Origin: Pseudorhizobium banfieldiae
Lineage (GTDB): Bacteria; Pseudomonadota; Alphaproteobacteria; Rhizobiales; Rhizobiaceae
DNA: 64,000 nt
Reading direction: 5' to 3'
Assembly (NCBI RefSeq): GCF_000967425.1
Contig: NZ_FO082820.1
Location: forward strand, 4,175,732-4,239,731
The notes beneath the pieces were generated by a model. It saw only the letters and a list, made by a program, of their open reading frames with translations. It was not told where the DNA came from and did no database searches. This document shows, piece by piece, positions 56,563 through 64,000 of this stretch; position 1 is the stretch's first letter; each line of letters opens with the position of its first letter. Made by a program: the position numbers and the translations under genes.

Positions 56563-56849
56563 CCCCCCGGCGAGACAAGGCGCAATCTGCGGGGGCTGCC
56601 AAGCCGGGGCCCGTCAGGCGTCTTGCGAATCGGCGGTTTGGAAAATCCGCAGCCGGAAGAATAGGAACAGCGGCCGTCCTGGCAGCGCTCGGGGCCCTCG
56701 TCCGAAATCACCCGCTGATTGCGATGGAGATGGCCGCCGCCGGCTTGAAGAAGGCAGGCAAGGTTGGCGTCACGGAATTCAAGGATCTGCTATCCCCTGT
56801 GGAGGAAGGCTCTACTCGCCAAGGGGATGCTCCGGGTCGTCCAGTCTAG
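56559..56849 (+). CDS. Alanine-rich small hypothetical protein
   Basis: A 96-residue protein opening MTPRRDKAQSAGAAKPGPVR, with a central hydrophobic helix (AAGRIGTAAVLAALGALV) and a helical LIAMEMAAAGLKKAGKVG. It begins with TTG 56559, overlapping the upstream stop by four bases, a weak start relying on coupling. Like its neighbour, it joins a basic head to an alanine-rich helix, so the two may be distant duplicates. Function unknown. Confidence 0.5.
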   Translation: MTPRRDKAQSAGAAKPGPVRRLANRRFGKSAAGRIGTAAVLAALGALVRNHPLIAMEMAAAGLKKAGKVGVTEFKDLLSPVEEGSTRQGDAPGRPV

Positions 56850-56856
56850 GCAGCAG

Positions 56857-57654
56857 CTAGTCTGCAGCTTCTGCCGTTGTCGTTGCTTGCTTCGTCAGCT
56901 TGAACTCGGCCATCTCTTGGGGCGTCAGATAGTAGAGCCTGTCCGGCGGGGTCTCCAGCGCGTTGAGCCAGAGACCGGCGCCGATCCCCATCTCTTCCAG
57001 ATGCCGGACAATCATCGCCGTGGTGTTCTGGGCGCCGGACATCGCCTCTTCTGCCGTCGGCCGGGCTTGCCCTCCGTTAAAGACCTGATGGACGCCGACG
57101 ACGGCATCGGCTTCCGCCTCGCGCACCACGCCTCCGGCAAAAACCAGAGGACAGGAGGACGCGCAGAGCGCCTTGGCTTCCACCCTGGTGTTCAGCCCTC
57201 GCTCCCGAATGAGGCGCGAGATCTCCAGCGCGTCGTCGACCGAACCACCCGGCGAGTTCAGCGTAACGGATTTCACGTATTCGCCGCGAGCCGCGATCTC
57301 CTCTGCGAAACGCGCCGCGGCGCCGACATCAATGGAACCTTCTGCCTTCAGTTCTCCGCCCGCGGCGAGTTCGAACCGGATTGGTTGGCGGAGGACCTCC
57401 GGAGGGCTGGCCGGCTGTACCGGCGGCCCTTGCGGCACACCGTCCGTCAGCGCGGGCGGCAGGACCGGCGCATCCGTCCGCAATGGGTCATGACCGGGAA
57501 GCGAGGCATTCGCCAGGCTCAACTCGCGCATATCGATGACGACGAAGGCGGCCGAAGCGAGCAACAAGCCGAAGAACGCATAACGCATCAGCGTGCCATC
57601 GTCGGTCCGCAGAAAAAGGTCCTTGAGCCGGGAGGCAAGGCGGGATGGCCTCAT
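56857..57654 (-). CDS. ClpP-like periplasmic protein (COG3904-like)
   Basis: A 265-residue protein anchored by one N-terminal helix (about residues 24-40), the rest periplasmic. After a proline-rich linker comes a ClpP/crotonase-like fold: VKSVTLNSPGGSVDDALEISRLIRE supplies the oxyanion glycines, LCASSCPLVFAGG has a serine in nucleophile position (Ser166 or Ser167) and VVGVHQVF has His189. Serine protease activity is plausible but unproven. Its start overlaps the stop of the membrane protein gene by four bases (ATGA), so the two probably act together. Confidence 0.78.
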   Translation of the reverse strand: MRPSRLASRLKDLFLRTDDGTLMRYAFFGLLLASAAFVVIDMRELSLANASLPGHDPLRTDAPVLPPALTDGVPQGPPVQPASPPEVLRQPIRFELAAGGELKAEGSIDVGAAARFAEEIAARGEYVKSVTLNSPGGSVDDALEISRLIRERGLNTRVEAKALCASSCPLVFAGGVVREAEADAVVGVHQVFNGGQARPTAEEAMSGAQNTTAMIVRHLEEMGIGAGLWLNALETPPDRLYYLTPQEMAEFKLTKQATTTAEAAD

Positions 57655-58958
57655 GCCTGCGGGCCCTTTCGCGGCAGTTTCGGCGGCATGTCGAGATTGG
57701 TGATGTTGGTCGGATGATCGGAGTCAGAATCGTGCGTCTCCGCCTGCCGGATAGCGTCTTCGGGATCAAGCCCGCTCCTCTCCACCGCCCGCCGCACCTC
57801 AAGTGCCTCGAGAAGCTCCGCGGCCGTGATCCGATGCGCAAAGGGCAGCCGCTCGTCCTGCCTGCGTATGACGCGATGGACGACAGCCAGCATGAAGACC
57901 AGCACGGCAGGCAGAAGGTCGATCGAGATCGCGCCGGCCCAGGCGGGAATGAAATCGTCCGCATAGCGCAGGACCGCCTCGGCGGAAGAGAGCGGCACGA
58001 ACCGGCGTTCGGCAACCGGTTCCCGGGCAAGGATGTCGTCCGCCGCCTGCGATAGGACCGTCGATTGGGCCGCGACCGACGCCCGGATGGTCGCCATGAC
58101 CTGATCCTGCCGGTTGGCGAGATCCGCAGCCCGGCCATCCGCGACCGGGGCGATGAAGCCGAGCGAGAGATCCTCGGCCGCACGCTTGACCGAAGGCGCG
58201 ATGGATGTCTGCTGCAGCGATGTGATGACGCCGGAGAGCGCCACCACCTCGGCGGAGAACTGGTCACTGCGGGGCGCAATGGCGCCGGGCGCCGAAACAA
58301 GGGTTCGCATCGTCTCGAGATGGGTGCGGCCCTGATCGAAGAGATTGGTCACTCGCTCGCGGGAGGCAATGATGCCGGACTCCAGCTCTCCAAGCTGCGC
58401 CGACATCTGTGAAAGAAGCTGTACCACGCTGCCGGAGCCGTTAGTGCCGGTCAGCGCACCCGATTCCCGCTCATCCTCGGCGAGCCGGGCAAATCTCTCC
58501 GACGTCCGCTGAATGTCAGGAAGCAGGCTCTGGGCGGCAAGTGCGTTCTGGTGCGCCTTGTCGAGATCGGCCGTATAGTCCTCGACGGTTTCCGCCAGAT
58601 GCTGTTCGAGCGCTGCCGACCCGGCAAGTGCTGCCGCGTTCAGCCAGCTGGACATGGCAATGATCATCGCGCAGCCAAGTGCCATGACACCCAGCATCGC
58701 GCCGCGGGCGGCGGCGCCTGTCACATGCGGATAGAAGCGGCCCATATACGACCAGAAGGCATAGATCGCCACGGATACCGAGGCGGAATAGATGATCGCG
58801 GCAAAGAAGACCGCGGTCGGGGAGCCGTCGAGCAGGCTTCTCACTCCGAGATAGGTGTAGACACCCGAGGCAAGGGCCAGAACTGCGAGGGCGAAGCGGG
58901 TCATGGTTTCGACGGCGACGACCCCGTCCTGCAGTCGGTGCGATGCGCCAAGCGCCAT
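57651..58958 (-). CDS. Coiled-coil membrane protein, partner of ClpP-like protein
   Basis: A 435-residue protein with three N-terminal membrane helices (about 19-40, 48-70, 85-107), a large helical periplasmic or cytoplasmic region rich in Ala, Leu and Gln (about 110-350, likely coiled coil) and a fourth helix near 362-382, ending in a charged tail. I do not recognise a named family. The start at 58958 has GGAG seven bases upstream. Coupling to the ClpP-like gene suggests one complex, perhaps a membrane protease with its scaffold or substrate receptor (inference). Confidence 0.72.
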   Translation of the reverse strand: MALGASHRLQDGVVAVETMTRFALAVLALASGVYTYLGVRSLLDGSPTAVFFAAIIYSASVSVAIYAFWSYMGRFYPHVTGAAARGAMLGVMALGCAMIIAMSSWLNAAALAGSAALEQHLAETVEDYTADLDKAHQNALAAQSLLPDIQRTSERFARLAEDERESGALTGTNGSGSVVQLLSQMSAQLGELESGIIASRERVTNLFDQGRTHLETMRTLVSAPGAIAPRSDQFSAEVVALSGVITSLQQTSIAPSVKRAAEDLSLGFIAPVADGRAADLANRQDQVMATIRASVAAQSTVLSQAADDILAREPVAERRFVPLSSAEAVLRYADDFIPAWAGAISIDLLPAVLVFMLAVVHRVIRRQDERLPFAHRITAAELLEALEVRRAVERSGLDPEDAIRQAETHDSDSDHPTNITNLDMPPKLPRKGPQA

Positions 58959-59103
58959 GAAGCTACTCCAGAGGATTGAATTCCTTAAGAGATGGTGAAG
59001 AAACCGGCGAAATGAAGGCCTCGGCCCGCACAGCGATGCTGGAGTGCGGACACATTTTCGGCAAACGTCCCACACGTGCCTGCGGTGCGGTTGGCAGGAT
59101 GTC

Positions 59104-60666
59104 CTAGGAGATCGCGACTGCCAGATAGACCAGACTGAGCGCAATGATCCAGAGCGCGACGCGTCCGGAGCGGGTGTGGCGGGCCTCGGAGCGGCCAATG
59201 GCCTCGGCGGTCTGCGGGTCGAACCGCAGGCCGTGCTCGCTCATGTGAACCACCTCGTGATGGAGCTTTTCGGTCTTGGCGGCGATTTCGGGAAGGGCCT
59301 CGGCCAGCTTCACCGCGGCCTTGACGCCATCCTTCAGGTCTGTGGCGATACGCTTCGGTCCGAGGTTATCGCGAATCCAGTCCCCCACCACCGGCTCTGC
59401 CGCCTTCCACATGTTGAAGCGTGGATTGAGCATCCGCGAGACGCCTTCGACGACGACCATGGTCTTCTGGAGGAGGATCAGTTCGGGCCGCGTCTGCATC
59501 TCGAAGAGATCGGTGACTTCGAACAGCAGCGCCAGAAGCCGCGCCATGGATATCGTTTCGGCCGGTTGACCATGGATAGGCTCGCCGATGGCCCGGATCG
59601 CCTGGGCAAAACTTGCGACGTCATGGTGGGCGGGGACATAGCCCGCCTCGAAATGCACCTCGGCGACGCGCCTGTAGTCACGGATGATGAAGCCGTAGAG
59701 GATTTCGGCCAGGAAGCGCCGTTCCTTCTTTCCCAGGCGCCCGACGATGCCCATGTCGACGGCGACGATGGTGCCGGCGGCATCGACGAACAGGTTGCCG
59801 GGGTGCATGTCGGCATGGAAGAAGCCGTCGCGCAACGTGTGCCGCAGGAAGGACTGGATCAGGGTCTCGGCAAGACGATCGAGGTCGTGACCGGCAGCGC
59901 GCAACGCTTCCATGTCCGACAGCTTGATGCCGTCGATCCATTCCATGGTGATCACGTCGCGGCCGGTTCTCTCCCAGTCGACGATCGGTACCCGGAAGCC
60001 GGGGTCGTTCTTCGTGTTCTCGGCGATTTCGGACAGGGCGGCCGCCTCGAGGCGAAGGTCCATCTCCACCTTCGTTGTCTGTTCGAGCGTCCGCGTCACC
60101 TCGACGGGGCGCAGCCGGCGGCTCGACGGCATGAACCGCTCCTGCATCCGCGCAAGCAGGTACATGCTCTCGATGTCATGGGCGAAACGCTGCCTCACGC
60201 CGGGTCGCACAACCTTGACCGCCACCTTTCGCCCATCGACATACGCAGGATGGACCTGTGCGATGGAGGCCGCGGCGATCGGCTCGCCGAATTCCGAATA
60301 GAGATCCGCGATCGTTCGCCCCAGCGAAAGCTCCACCGCCGTCTTCGCCGTGTCGGTCGGGAAGAAGGACATGCGGTCCTGCAGCATCGAGAGGTCGAGC
60401 GCCCAGTCCACCCCCACGACGTCGGGGCGCGTGGCAAGAAACTGGCCGATCTTGACATAGGAGGGGCCCAGCCGGTCGACGGCGCGGGACAGGCGGGTGC
60501 TGCGGGCCTGCCGCTTGGCCCGGATACGGGCGAAAGGTTCGGCCAGTGACTTGAGCAGGCCAATGGACGGCGGCATGTCCTGCGTCGGCAGCGCTGATAC
60601 GACACCTTCGCGGACAAGCACCCAGCCCACGCGCACAAGCCTGAAATAGGCGCCGATCGTGCTCAT
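59104..60666 (-). CDS. ubiB: UbiB-type kinase-like protein (ubiquinone biosynthesis)
   Basis: A 520-residue ABC1/ADCK-family protein required for ubiquinone synthesis. The family's KXGQ-type region LGPSYVKIGQFLATRPDVVG, the alanine-rich nucleotide loop PIAAASIAQVHPAYVDGRKVAVKVVRPG and the HADMHPGNLFVDAAGTIVAVDMG segment are all present. Two C-terminal hydrophobic helices anchor it. The start is ATG 60666; a longer frame reaches 60741. It lies 43 bases downstream of ubiE on the same strand and is probably cotranscribed. Confidence 0.95.
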   Translation of the reverse strand: MSTIGAYFRLVRVGWVLVREGVVSALPTQDMPPSIGLLKSLAEPFARIRAKRQARSTRLSRAVDRLGPSYVKIGQFLATRPDVVGVDWALDLSMLQDRMSFFPTDTAKTAVELSLGRTIADLYSEFGEPIAAASIAQVHPAYVDGRKVAVKVVRPGVRQRFAHDIESMYLLARMQERFMPSSRRLRPVEVTRTLEQTTKVEMDLRLEAAALSEIAENTKNDPGFRVPIVDWERTGRDVITMEWIDGIKLSDMEALRAAGHDLDRLAETLIQSFLRHTLRDGFFHADMHPGNLFVDAAGTIVAVDMGIVGRLGKKERRFLAEILYGFIIRDYRRVAEVHFEAGYVPAHHDVASFAQAIRAIGEPIHGQPAETISMARLLALLFEVTDLFEMQTRPELILLQKTMVVVEGVSRMLNPRFNMWKAAEPVVGDWIRDNLGPKRIATDLKDGVKAAVKLAEALPEIAAKTEKLHHEVVHMSEHGLRFDPQTAEAIGRSEARHTRSGRVALWIIALSLVYLAVAIS

Positions 60667-60709
60667 GGGCAGGCCCCGCCGCGTTGCATTTCCATTCCTG
60701 CCATCTGCG

Positions 60710-61486
60710 TCAAAGCTTCCAGCCGGAATGCAGCGCCGCAATGCCGCCGGTATAGTTGGTATAGGTGACGCGGGAGAAGCCGGCCTGGCGGATTATCGCC
60801 GCGAAATTCTCCTGGTTGGGGAATTTTCGGATGGATTCCACCAGATATTGATAGGGTTCGCTGTCGCCGGTGATCATCTTGCCGAACTGAGGGATCGCCT
60901 TGAACGACCACTCATCGTAGACTCGGTCGAGGAGCGGCAGTCCGACCTCGGAAAACTCCAGCACCAGCAGCCGCCCCCCGCGCTTCAGGACGCGGTAGGC
61001 CTCCGATAGCGCGACATCGATGTGCGGTACATTGCGGATGCCAAAGGCAATCGTGTAGGCGTCGAAGCTGTTCGGCTGGAACGGTAGTTCTTCGGCGTTC
61101 GCCTCGACGAAGGTGAGATTGTCGGACAGTCCCTTCTTTTGCGCGCGCTCCGCGCCGACCGCGAGCATCGAGCCGTTGATATCGAGCACGGTCGCATGGG
61201 CCTTGCGCCCAGAAGCCTCGATGATCCTGAAGGCGATGTCGCCCGTGCCGCCTGCGACGTCCAGTACCTTGTAAGAAGGATCCTTGCGCGGATTGAGCGT
61301 GGTGACCAGCGCGTCCTTCCAGAGCCGATGCAAGCCCCCCGACATGACATCGTTCATGATGTCGTAGCGTTTGGCGACCTTGTGGAACACGTCATTGACG
61401 AGGTGCTGCTTCTCGCCCTCGGCAACCTGGCGGAAACCGTAGGACGTCTCCATGCCGCCTTCTGCGGAGGTGCGGGCTTCACTCAT
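60710..61486 (-). CDS. ubiE: Demethylubiquinone/menaquinone methyltransferase
   Basis: A 258-residue SAM-dependent C-methyltransferase of ubiquinone synthesis. [18 protein letters not shown] is motif [42 protein letters not shown] the central block, and [28 protein letters not shown] the end segment. It starts [21 protein letters not shown]. It is the first gene of ubiE-ubiB and diverges from mutM. Confidence 0.97.
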   Translation of the reverse strand: MSEARTSAEGGMETSYGFRQVAEGEKQHLVNDVFHKVAKRYDIMNDVMSGGLHRLWKDALVTTLNPRKDPSYKVLDVAGGTGDIAFRIIEASGRKAHATVLDINGSMLAVGAERAQKKGLSDNLTFVEANAEELPFQPNSFDAYTIAFGIRNVPHIDVALSEAYRVLKRGGRLLVLEFSEVGLPLLDRVYDEWSFKAIPQFGKMITGDSEPYQYLVESIRKFPNQENFAAIIRQAGFSRVTYTNYTGGIAALHSGWKL

Positions 61487-61632
61487 CGGAACTCCTTGTT
61501 CGTCGTCCGGTTGCTGGCCATGGCGAAATCGCTCCAGCCTCGCTATCTGTGCCGCATGTCGATGACAATGCGGCCGCTGGCCTTGGTCTATAGACGAGGC
61601 GGGCGGGGCTTGGAACAGGAAGTTAGATAGTC

Positions 61633-62523
61633 ATGCCGGAATTGCCAGAGGTGGAGACGGTCCGGCGTGGGCTTGCGCCGGCCATGGAAGGTTCCACCAT
61701 ACACAAGCTGGAACTGCGCCGGCAGGATCTGCGCTTCCCGCTTCCCGAGAACTTTGCCGATGCCGCGCAGGGCAGGCGGATCGTCTCGCTGGGACGGCGC
61801 GCGAAGTATCTGCTGATCGACCTCGACGACGACACGACCATCATCTCTCACCTCGGAATGTCGGGATCCTTCAGGGTCGAGGGAGAGGCGGCCTCCCAGA
61901 CGCCAGGCGGCTTCGCTCTTCCGCGCTCGAAGGACGAGAAGCATGACCATGTCCTATTCCATCTGCGCACGCCGCAGGGCCGGTCGCGCGTGGTTTACAA
62001 CGATCCGCGGCGCTTCGGTTTCATGCATCTGTGGAAACGCAGCCAGCTCGATGCCTATCCGCCTTTCGTCGGGCTGGGGCCTGAACCGACCGGCAACCTG
62101 CTAGATGCGGATTATCTGGCACGCAGGCTTGGCGGCAGGACCCAGCCCCTCAAGGGGGCCCTGCTCGACCAGAGCCTGGTTGCTGGGCTCGGCAACATCT
62201 ATGTCTGCGAGGCGCTCTGGCGCGCGCACCTCTCGCCGCTTCGAAAGTCAGGCTCGTTGGTGACGCCGACAGGAAGGCCAAAGAAGCAGCTTCTGCTTCT
62301 GACGGAAGCGATCCGTGCCGTCGTCGCCGATGCGATTGCGGCTGGTGGTTCCTCGCTGCGTGACCACATCCAGACGGACGGCTCGCTTGGCTATTTCCAG
62401 CATTCCTTCTCCGTCTATGACCGCGAAGGAGAGGCTTGCGGGACGCCTAGCTGCAACGGTACGGTCTCGCGCATCGTCCAGGCTGGCCGCTCGTCTTTCT
62501 ATTGTGCCAGTTGCCAGAAATAG
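61633..62523 (+). CDS. mutM: Formamidopyrimidine-DNA glycosylase
   Basis: A 296-residue base-excision repair enzyme for 8-oxoguanine. The catalytic start [14 protein letters not shown] has Pro2 and Glu3; the helix-two-turn-helix is [16 protein letters not shown] (near residue 180); the C-terminal zinc finger has CGTPSCNG and FYCASCQ, four cysteines. It is followed after 12 bases by an enoyl-CoA hydratase gene with a GGAGG ribosome site. Confidence 0.97.
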   Translation: MPELPEVETVRRGLAPAMEGSTIHKLELRRQDLRFPLPENFADAAQGRRIVSLGRRAKYLLIDLDDDTTIISHLGMSGSFRVEGEAASQTPGGFALPRSKDEKHDHVLFHLRTPQGRSRVVYNDPRRFGFMHLWKRSQLDAYPPFVGLGPEPTGNLLDADYLARRLGGRTQPLKGALLDQSLVAGLGNIYVCEALWRAHLSPLRKSGSLVTPTGRPKKQLLLLTEAIRAVVADAIAAGGSSLRDHIQTDGSLGYFQHSFSVYDREGEACGTPSCNGTVSRIVQAGRSSFYCASCQK

Positions 62524-62535
62524 GGAGGAACCACC

Positions 62536-63312
62536 ATGCAGGATTTCGAAACGCTGCTGATCGAGACACGCGGTGATGTCGGGCTGATCACGCTGAACCG
62601 GCCGAAGGCGCTGAACGCATTGAACTCGACCGTGATGCGCGAGCTCACGCAGGCGCTCCGCTCCTTCGATGGCGATCCGCAGGTGGGTGCGATCGTGCTG
62701 GCCGGTTCTGAGAAGGCTTTTGCAGCCGGCGCGGACATAAAGGAAATGCAGCCGGTGAATTTCGTGGATGCATACCTGGACGACCTGCTGGGCGGCTGGG
62801 AGGCGATTGCTGCGACACGCAAGCCCATCATTGCCGCAGTCTCAGGTTATGCACTGGGAGGAGGCTGCGAGCTGGCGATGATGTGTGACTTCATCATCGC
62901 AGCGGAGAATGCAAAGTTTGGGCAGCCGGAAATCACGCTCGGCGTCATTCCAGGCATGGGAGGGTCGCAACGGCTGACGCGGGCCGTGGGCAAGGCGAAG
63001 GCCATGGACCTCGTGCTGACGGGCAGGATGATGGACGCGGCGGAGGCCGAGCGGGCGGGACTCGTCGCCCGCATCGTCTCGGCGGAGCGCCTGCTCGAGG
63101 AGGCGCTTGAAGCGGCCGCGAAGATTGCGTCCTCCTCACGTGTCGCCGTGCTCATGGCGAAGGACGCGGTCAACCGCGCCGACGAACTGACCCTGGCCGA
63201 AGGACTGCGCCTGGAACGGCGCTTGTTCCAGTCCCTCTTCGCTACTGCCGACCAGAAGGAGGGCATGGCTGCATTTATGGAGAAGCGGAAGCCGGATTTC
63301 ACCAACCGGTGA
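62536..63312 (+). CDS. Enoyl-CoA hydratase/isomerase
   Basis: A 258-residue crotonase-fold enzyme, the second step of fatty-acid beta-oxidation. [17 protein letters not shown] is the first oxyanion strand, [29 protein letters not shown] has the glutamates of hydratases (Glu in CELAMM and in QPEI) and [23 protein letters not shown] is typical. FadB/EchA-like members can act on short- or medium-chain substrates. GGAGG precedes ATG 62536. It is next to mutM as in other rhizobia. Confidence 0.93.
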   Translation: MQDFETLLIETRGDVGLITLNRPKALNALNSTVMRELTQALRSFDGDPQVGAIVLAGSEKAFAAGADIKEMQPVNFVDAYLDDLLGGWEAIAATRKPIIAAVSGYALGGGCELAMMCDFIIAAENAKFGQPEITLGVIPGMGGSQRLTRAVGKAKAMDLVLTGRMMDAAEAERAGLVARIVSAERLLEEALEAAAKIASSSRVAVLMAKDAVNRADELTLAEGLRLERRLFQSLFATADQKEGMAAFMEKRKPDFTNR

Positions 63313-63326
63313 AGGCAAAATGCGCG

Positions 63327-63354
63327 TTGACTGCGGGCGCCATTCAAGTTATAT
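63327..63354 (+). promoter_or_regulatory. Candidate sigma-70 promoter of rpsT
   Basis: TTGACT at 63327-63332 and TTATAT at 63349-63354 are 16 bases apart in the 164-base gap before rpsT, and are the best sigma-70-like pair there. They leave a leader of about 115 bases, which could carry S20 autoregulation. Confidence 0.55.
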
Positions 63355-63476
63355 GCCGCGCCACAGTTGGGAAAGCCTGATCAAGGCTTCCTCTAATGCT
63401 CCCCAATTGCTGAAGATCTGGTCGCTGACGGCCGCGGCAACGGTGGAGTTTGGTTCGAATTCGTAGAGAGGCATAA

Positions 63477-63743
63477 ATGGCCAATACAACTTCGGCGAAA
63501 AAGGCGACCCGCAAGATCGCTCGCCGTACCGCAGTCAACAAGGCTCGCCGTTCGCGCGTTCGCGGCTTCATCCGCAAGGTGGAAGAAGCGATTGCTACGG
63601 GTGATGTCGCAGTTGCCGCCGAAGCTTTGAAGGCGGCGCAGCCGGAGATCCATCGCGCAGCGACCAAGGGTGTCCTTCACCGCAACACTGCATCGCGCAA
63701 GGTGTCGCGTCTGGCGGCTCGCGTGAAGGCTCTGTCTGCCTAA
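63477..63743 (+). CDS. rpsT: 30S ribosomal protein S20
   Basis: An 88-residue basic, all-helical protein starting [21 protein letters not shown], as usual for alphaproteobacterial S20, with [14 protein letters not shown] in the middle and ARVKALSA at the end. It binds 16S rRNA in the small subunit. GAGAGG lies just upstream of the ATG. A hairpin terminator follows 25 bases after the stop. Confidence 0.98.
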   Translation: MANTTSAKKATRKIARRTAVNKARRSRVRGFIRKVEEAIATGDVAVAAEALKAAQPEIHRAATKGVLHRNTASRKVSRLAARVKALSA

Positions 63744-63768
63744 TATTAGCAATTCAAAATTATGTGAT

Positions 63769-63794
63769 AAGCCTGGCACGCGTGCTGGGCTTTT
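63769..63794 (+). terminator. Rho-independent terminator after rpsT
   Basis: A nearly perfect self-complementary stem, AAGCCTGGCACG (63769-63780) with CGTGCTGGGCTT (63781-63792, two G-U pairs), is followed by TT and ends the rpsT transcript. Confidence 0.8.
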
Positions 63795-64000
63795 CTGATT
63801 CTGGCTCGTCTGTCTCTTTTCTGTAACGGTCCGCCGCTCGGATGTGTCGGCGCCATGACAAAAAAAATAAAATAATAACAATGGCTTGGAAAAGCTCTGG
63901 GAAAAGAGGAGCCTCTGTCGCCTTCCGCGGCTAGGCTGGAAACGAGTCAAGCGGTTTTTTATTTTTTCTCTGTATACCTGCTCCATTCCCGCGCCGTTTT
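63795..64000 (+). other. AT-rich leader, probably upstream of dnaA
   Basis: No gene is visible in these 206 bases. They contain an A-rich run (63857-63885) and a T-rich run (63955-63971) in otherwise GC-rich DNA. In rhizobia dnaA usually follows rpsT, so this is likely its promoter/leader. I saw no clear DnaA boxes (TTATCCACA-type). The dnaA reading frame is not within the window. Confidence 0.4.

Noticed and set aside
59044..60549. 501-codon open frame antisense to ubiB
   Set aside because: It is a shadow of ubiB, which has all ABC1-family motifs.
1..64000. CRISPR arrays, insertion sequences, integrases, rRNA and tRNA genes
   Set aside because: I looked for regularly spaced repeats, transposase motifs, terminal inverted repeats and cloverleaf patterns and saw none.

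Overview
The window is a GC-rich, densely packed piece of an alphaproteobacterial main chromosome, almost certainly from Rhizobiaceae (Rhizobium/Agrobacterium/Ensifer relatives; the genus cannot be fixed from sequence alone). Pointers are the Sinorhizobium-type phospholipid N-methyltransferase, an FzlA-like GST protein, an Irr-type iron box in front of an imelysin operon, an MbfA-like iron exporter end, rhizobial-type XseA, and the block mutM / enoyl-CoA hydratase / rpsT, which in this family usually sits just upstream of dnaA. Most of the region is core housekeeping. I found no insertion sequence, CRISPR array, tRNA or rRNA.

Layout. 1-10 kb: the 3' end of mbfA, a BTLCP cysteine protease, an ABHD10-like hydrolase, the translation block infC-rpmI-rplT-pheS-pheT (infC with an ATT start), small hypothetical proteins and a Gfo/Idh/MocA oxidoreductase. 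9.4-12.8 kb: a cell-surface glycan group (GtrA and GT2 on the minus strand, diverging from a GT-C/STT3-like membrane protein). 12.8-14.4 kb: a small accessory patch with two genes that look like the head-spike pair of gene transfer agents, plus degenerate-looking flanks. 14.6-24.4 kb: xseA, an M29 aminopeptidase, an ArsC/YffB-like protein, a soluble chemoreceptor, ogt, guaA, MTA/SAH nucleosidase, a thioesterase and TspO.

24.5-29.6 kb: a four-gene minus-strand iron operon (imelysin irpA, di-haem oxidoreductase, second imelysin, DUF1513 protein) with an Irr-like box in front. 29.6-34.5 kb: an RsmB-type methyltransferase, RlpA, an SDR protein, queG and fzlA. 34.7-39.3 kb: uppP and a TRAP transporter operon (dctP-dctQ-dctM plus a 55-residue membrane protein) preceded by a clear inverted repeat. 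39.5-44 kb: an NDUFA9-like protein, DUF1330, pyrF, a phosphatase-like protein lacking the RHG motif, pmtA and dnaN. 44.2-53.9 kb: rsmI-yraN-gshB-yifB, cysK, dut, prfC and otsB-otsA.

54-64 kb: a class II amidotransferase, coaBC, two alanine-rich small proteins, a coupled pair (coiled-coil membrane protein plus ClpP-like periplasmic protein), ubiE-ubiB, mutM, enoyl-CoA hydratase and rpsT with its own promoter and terminator. The last 200 bases are an AT-rich leader, probably of dnaA.

The least explained parts are the isolated spike-gene patch, the STT3-like glycosyltransferase divergon, the membrane/ClpP-like pair at 56.9-59.0 kb, a terminator at 31.6 kb that belongs to no visible gene and may end a small RNA, and the second imelysin, which has lost the signature histidine. 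No single strongly novel multi-gene system stands out; these are leads.
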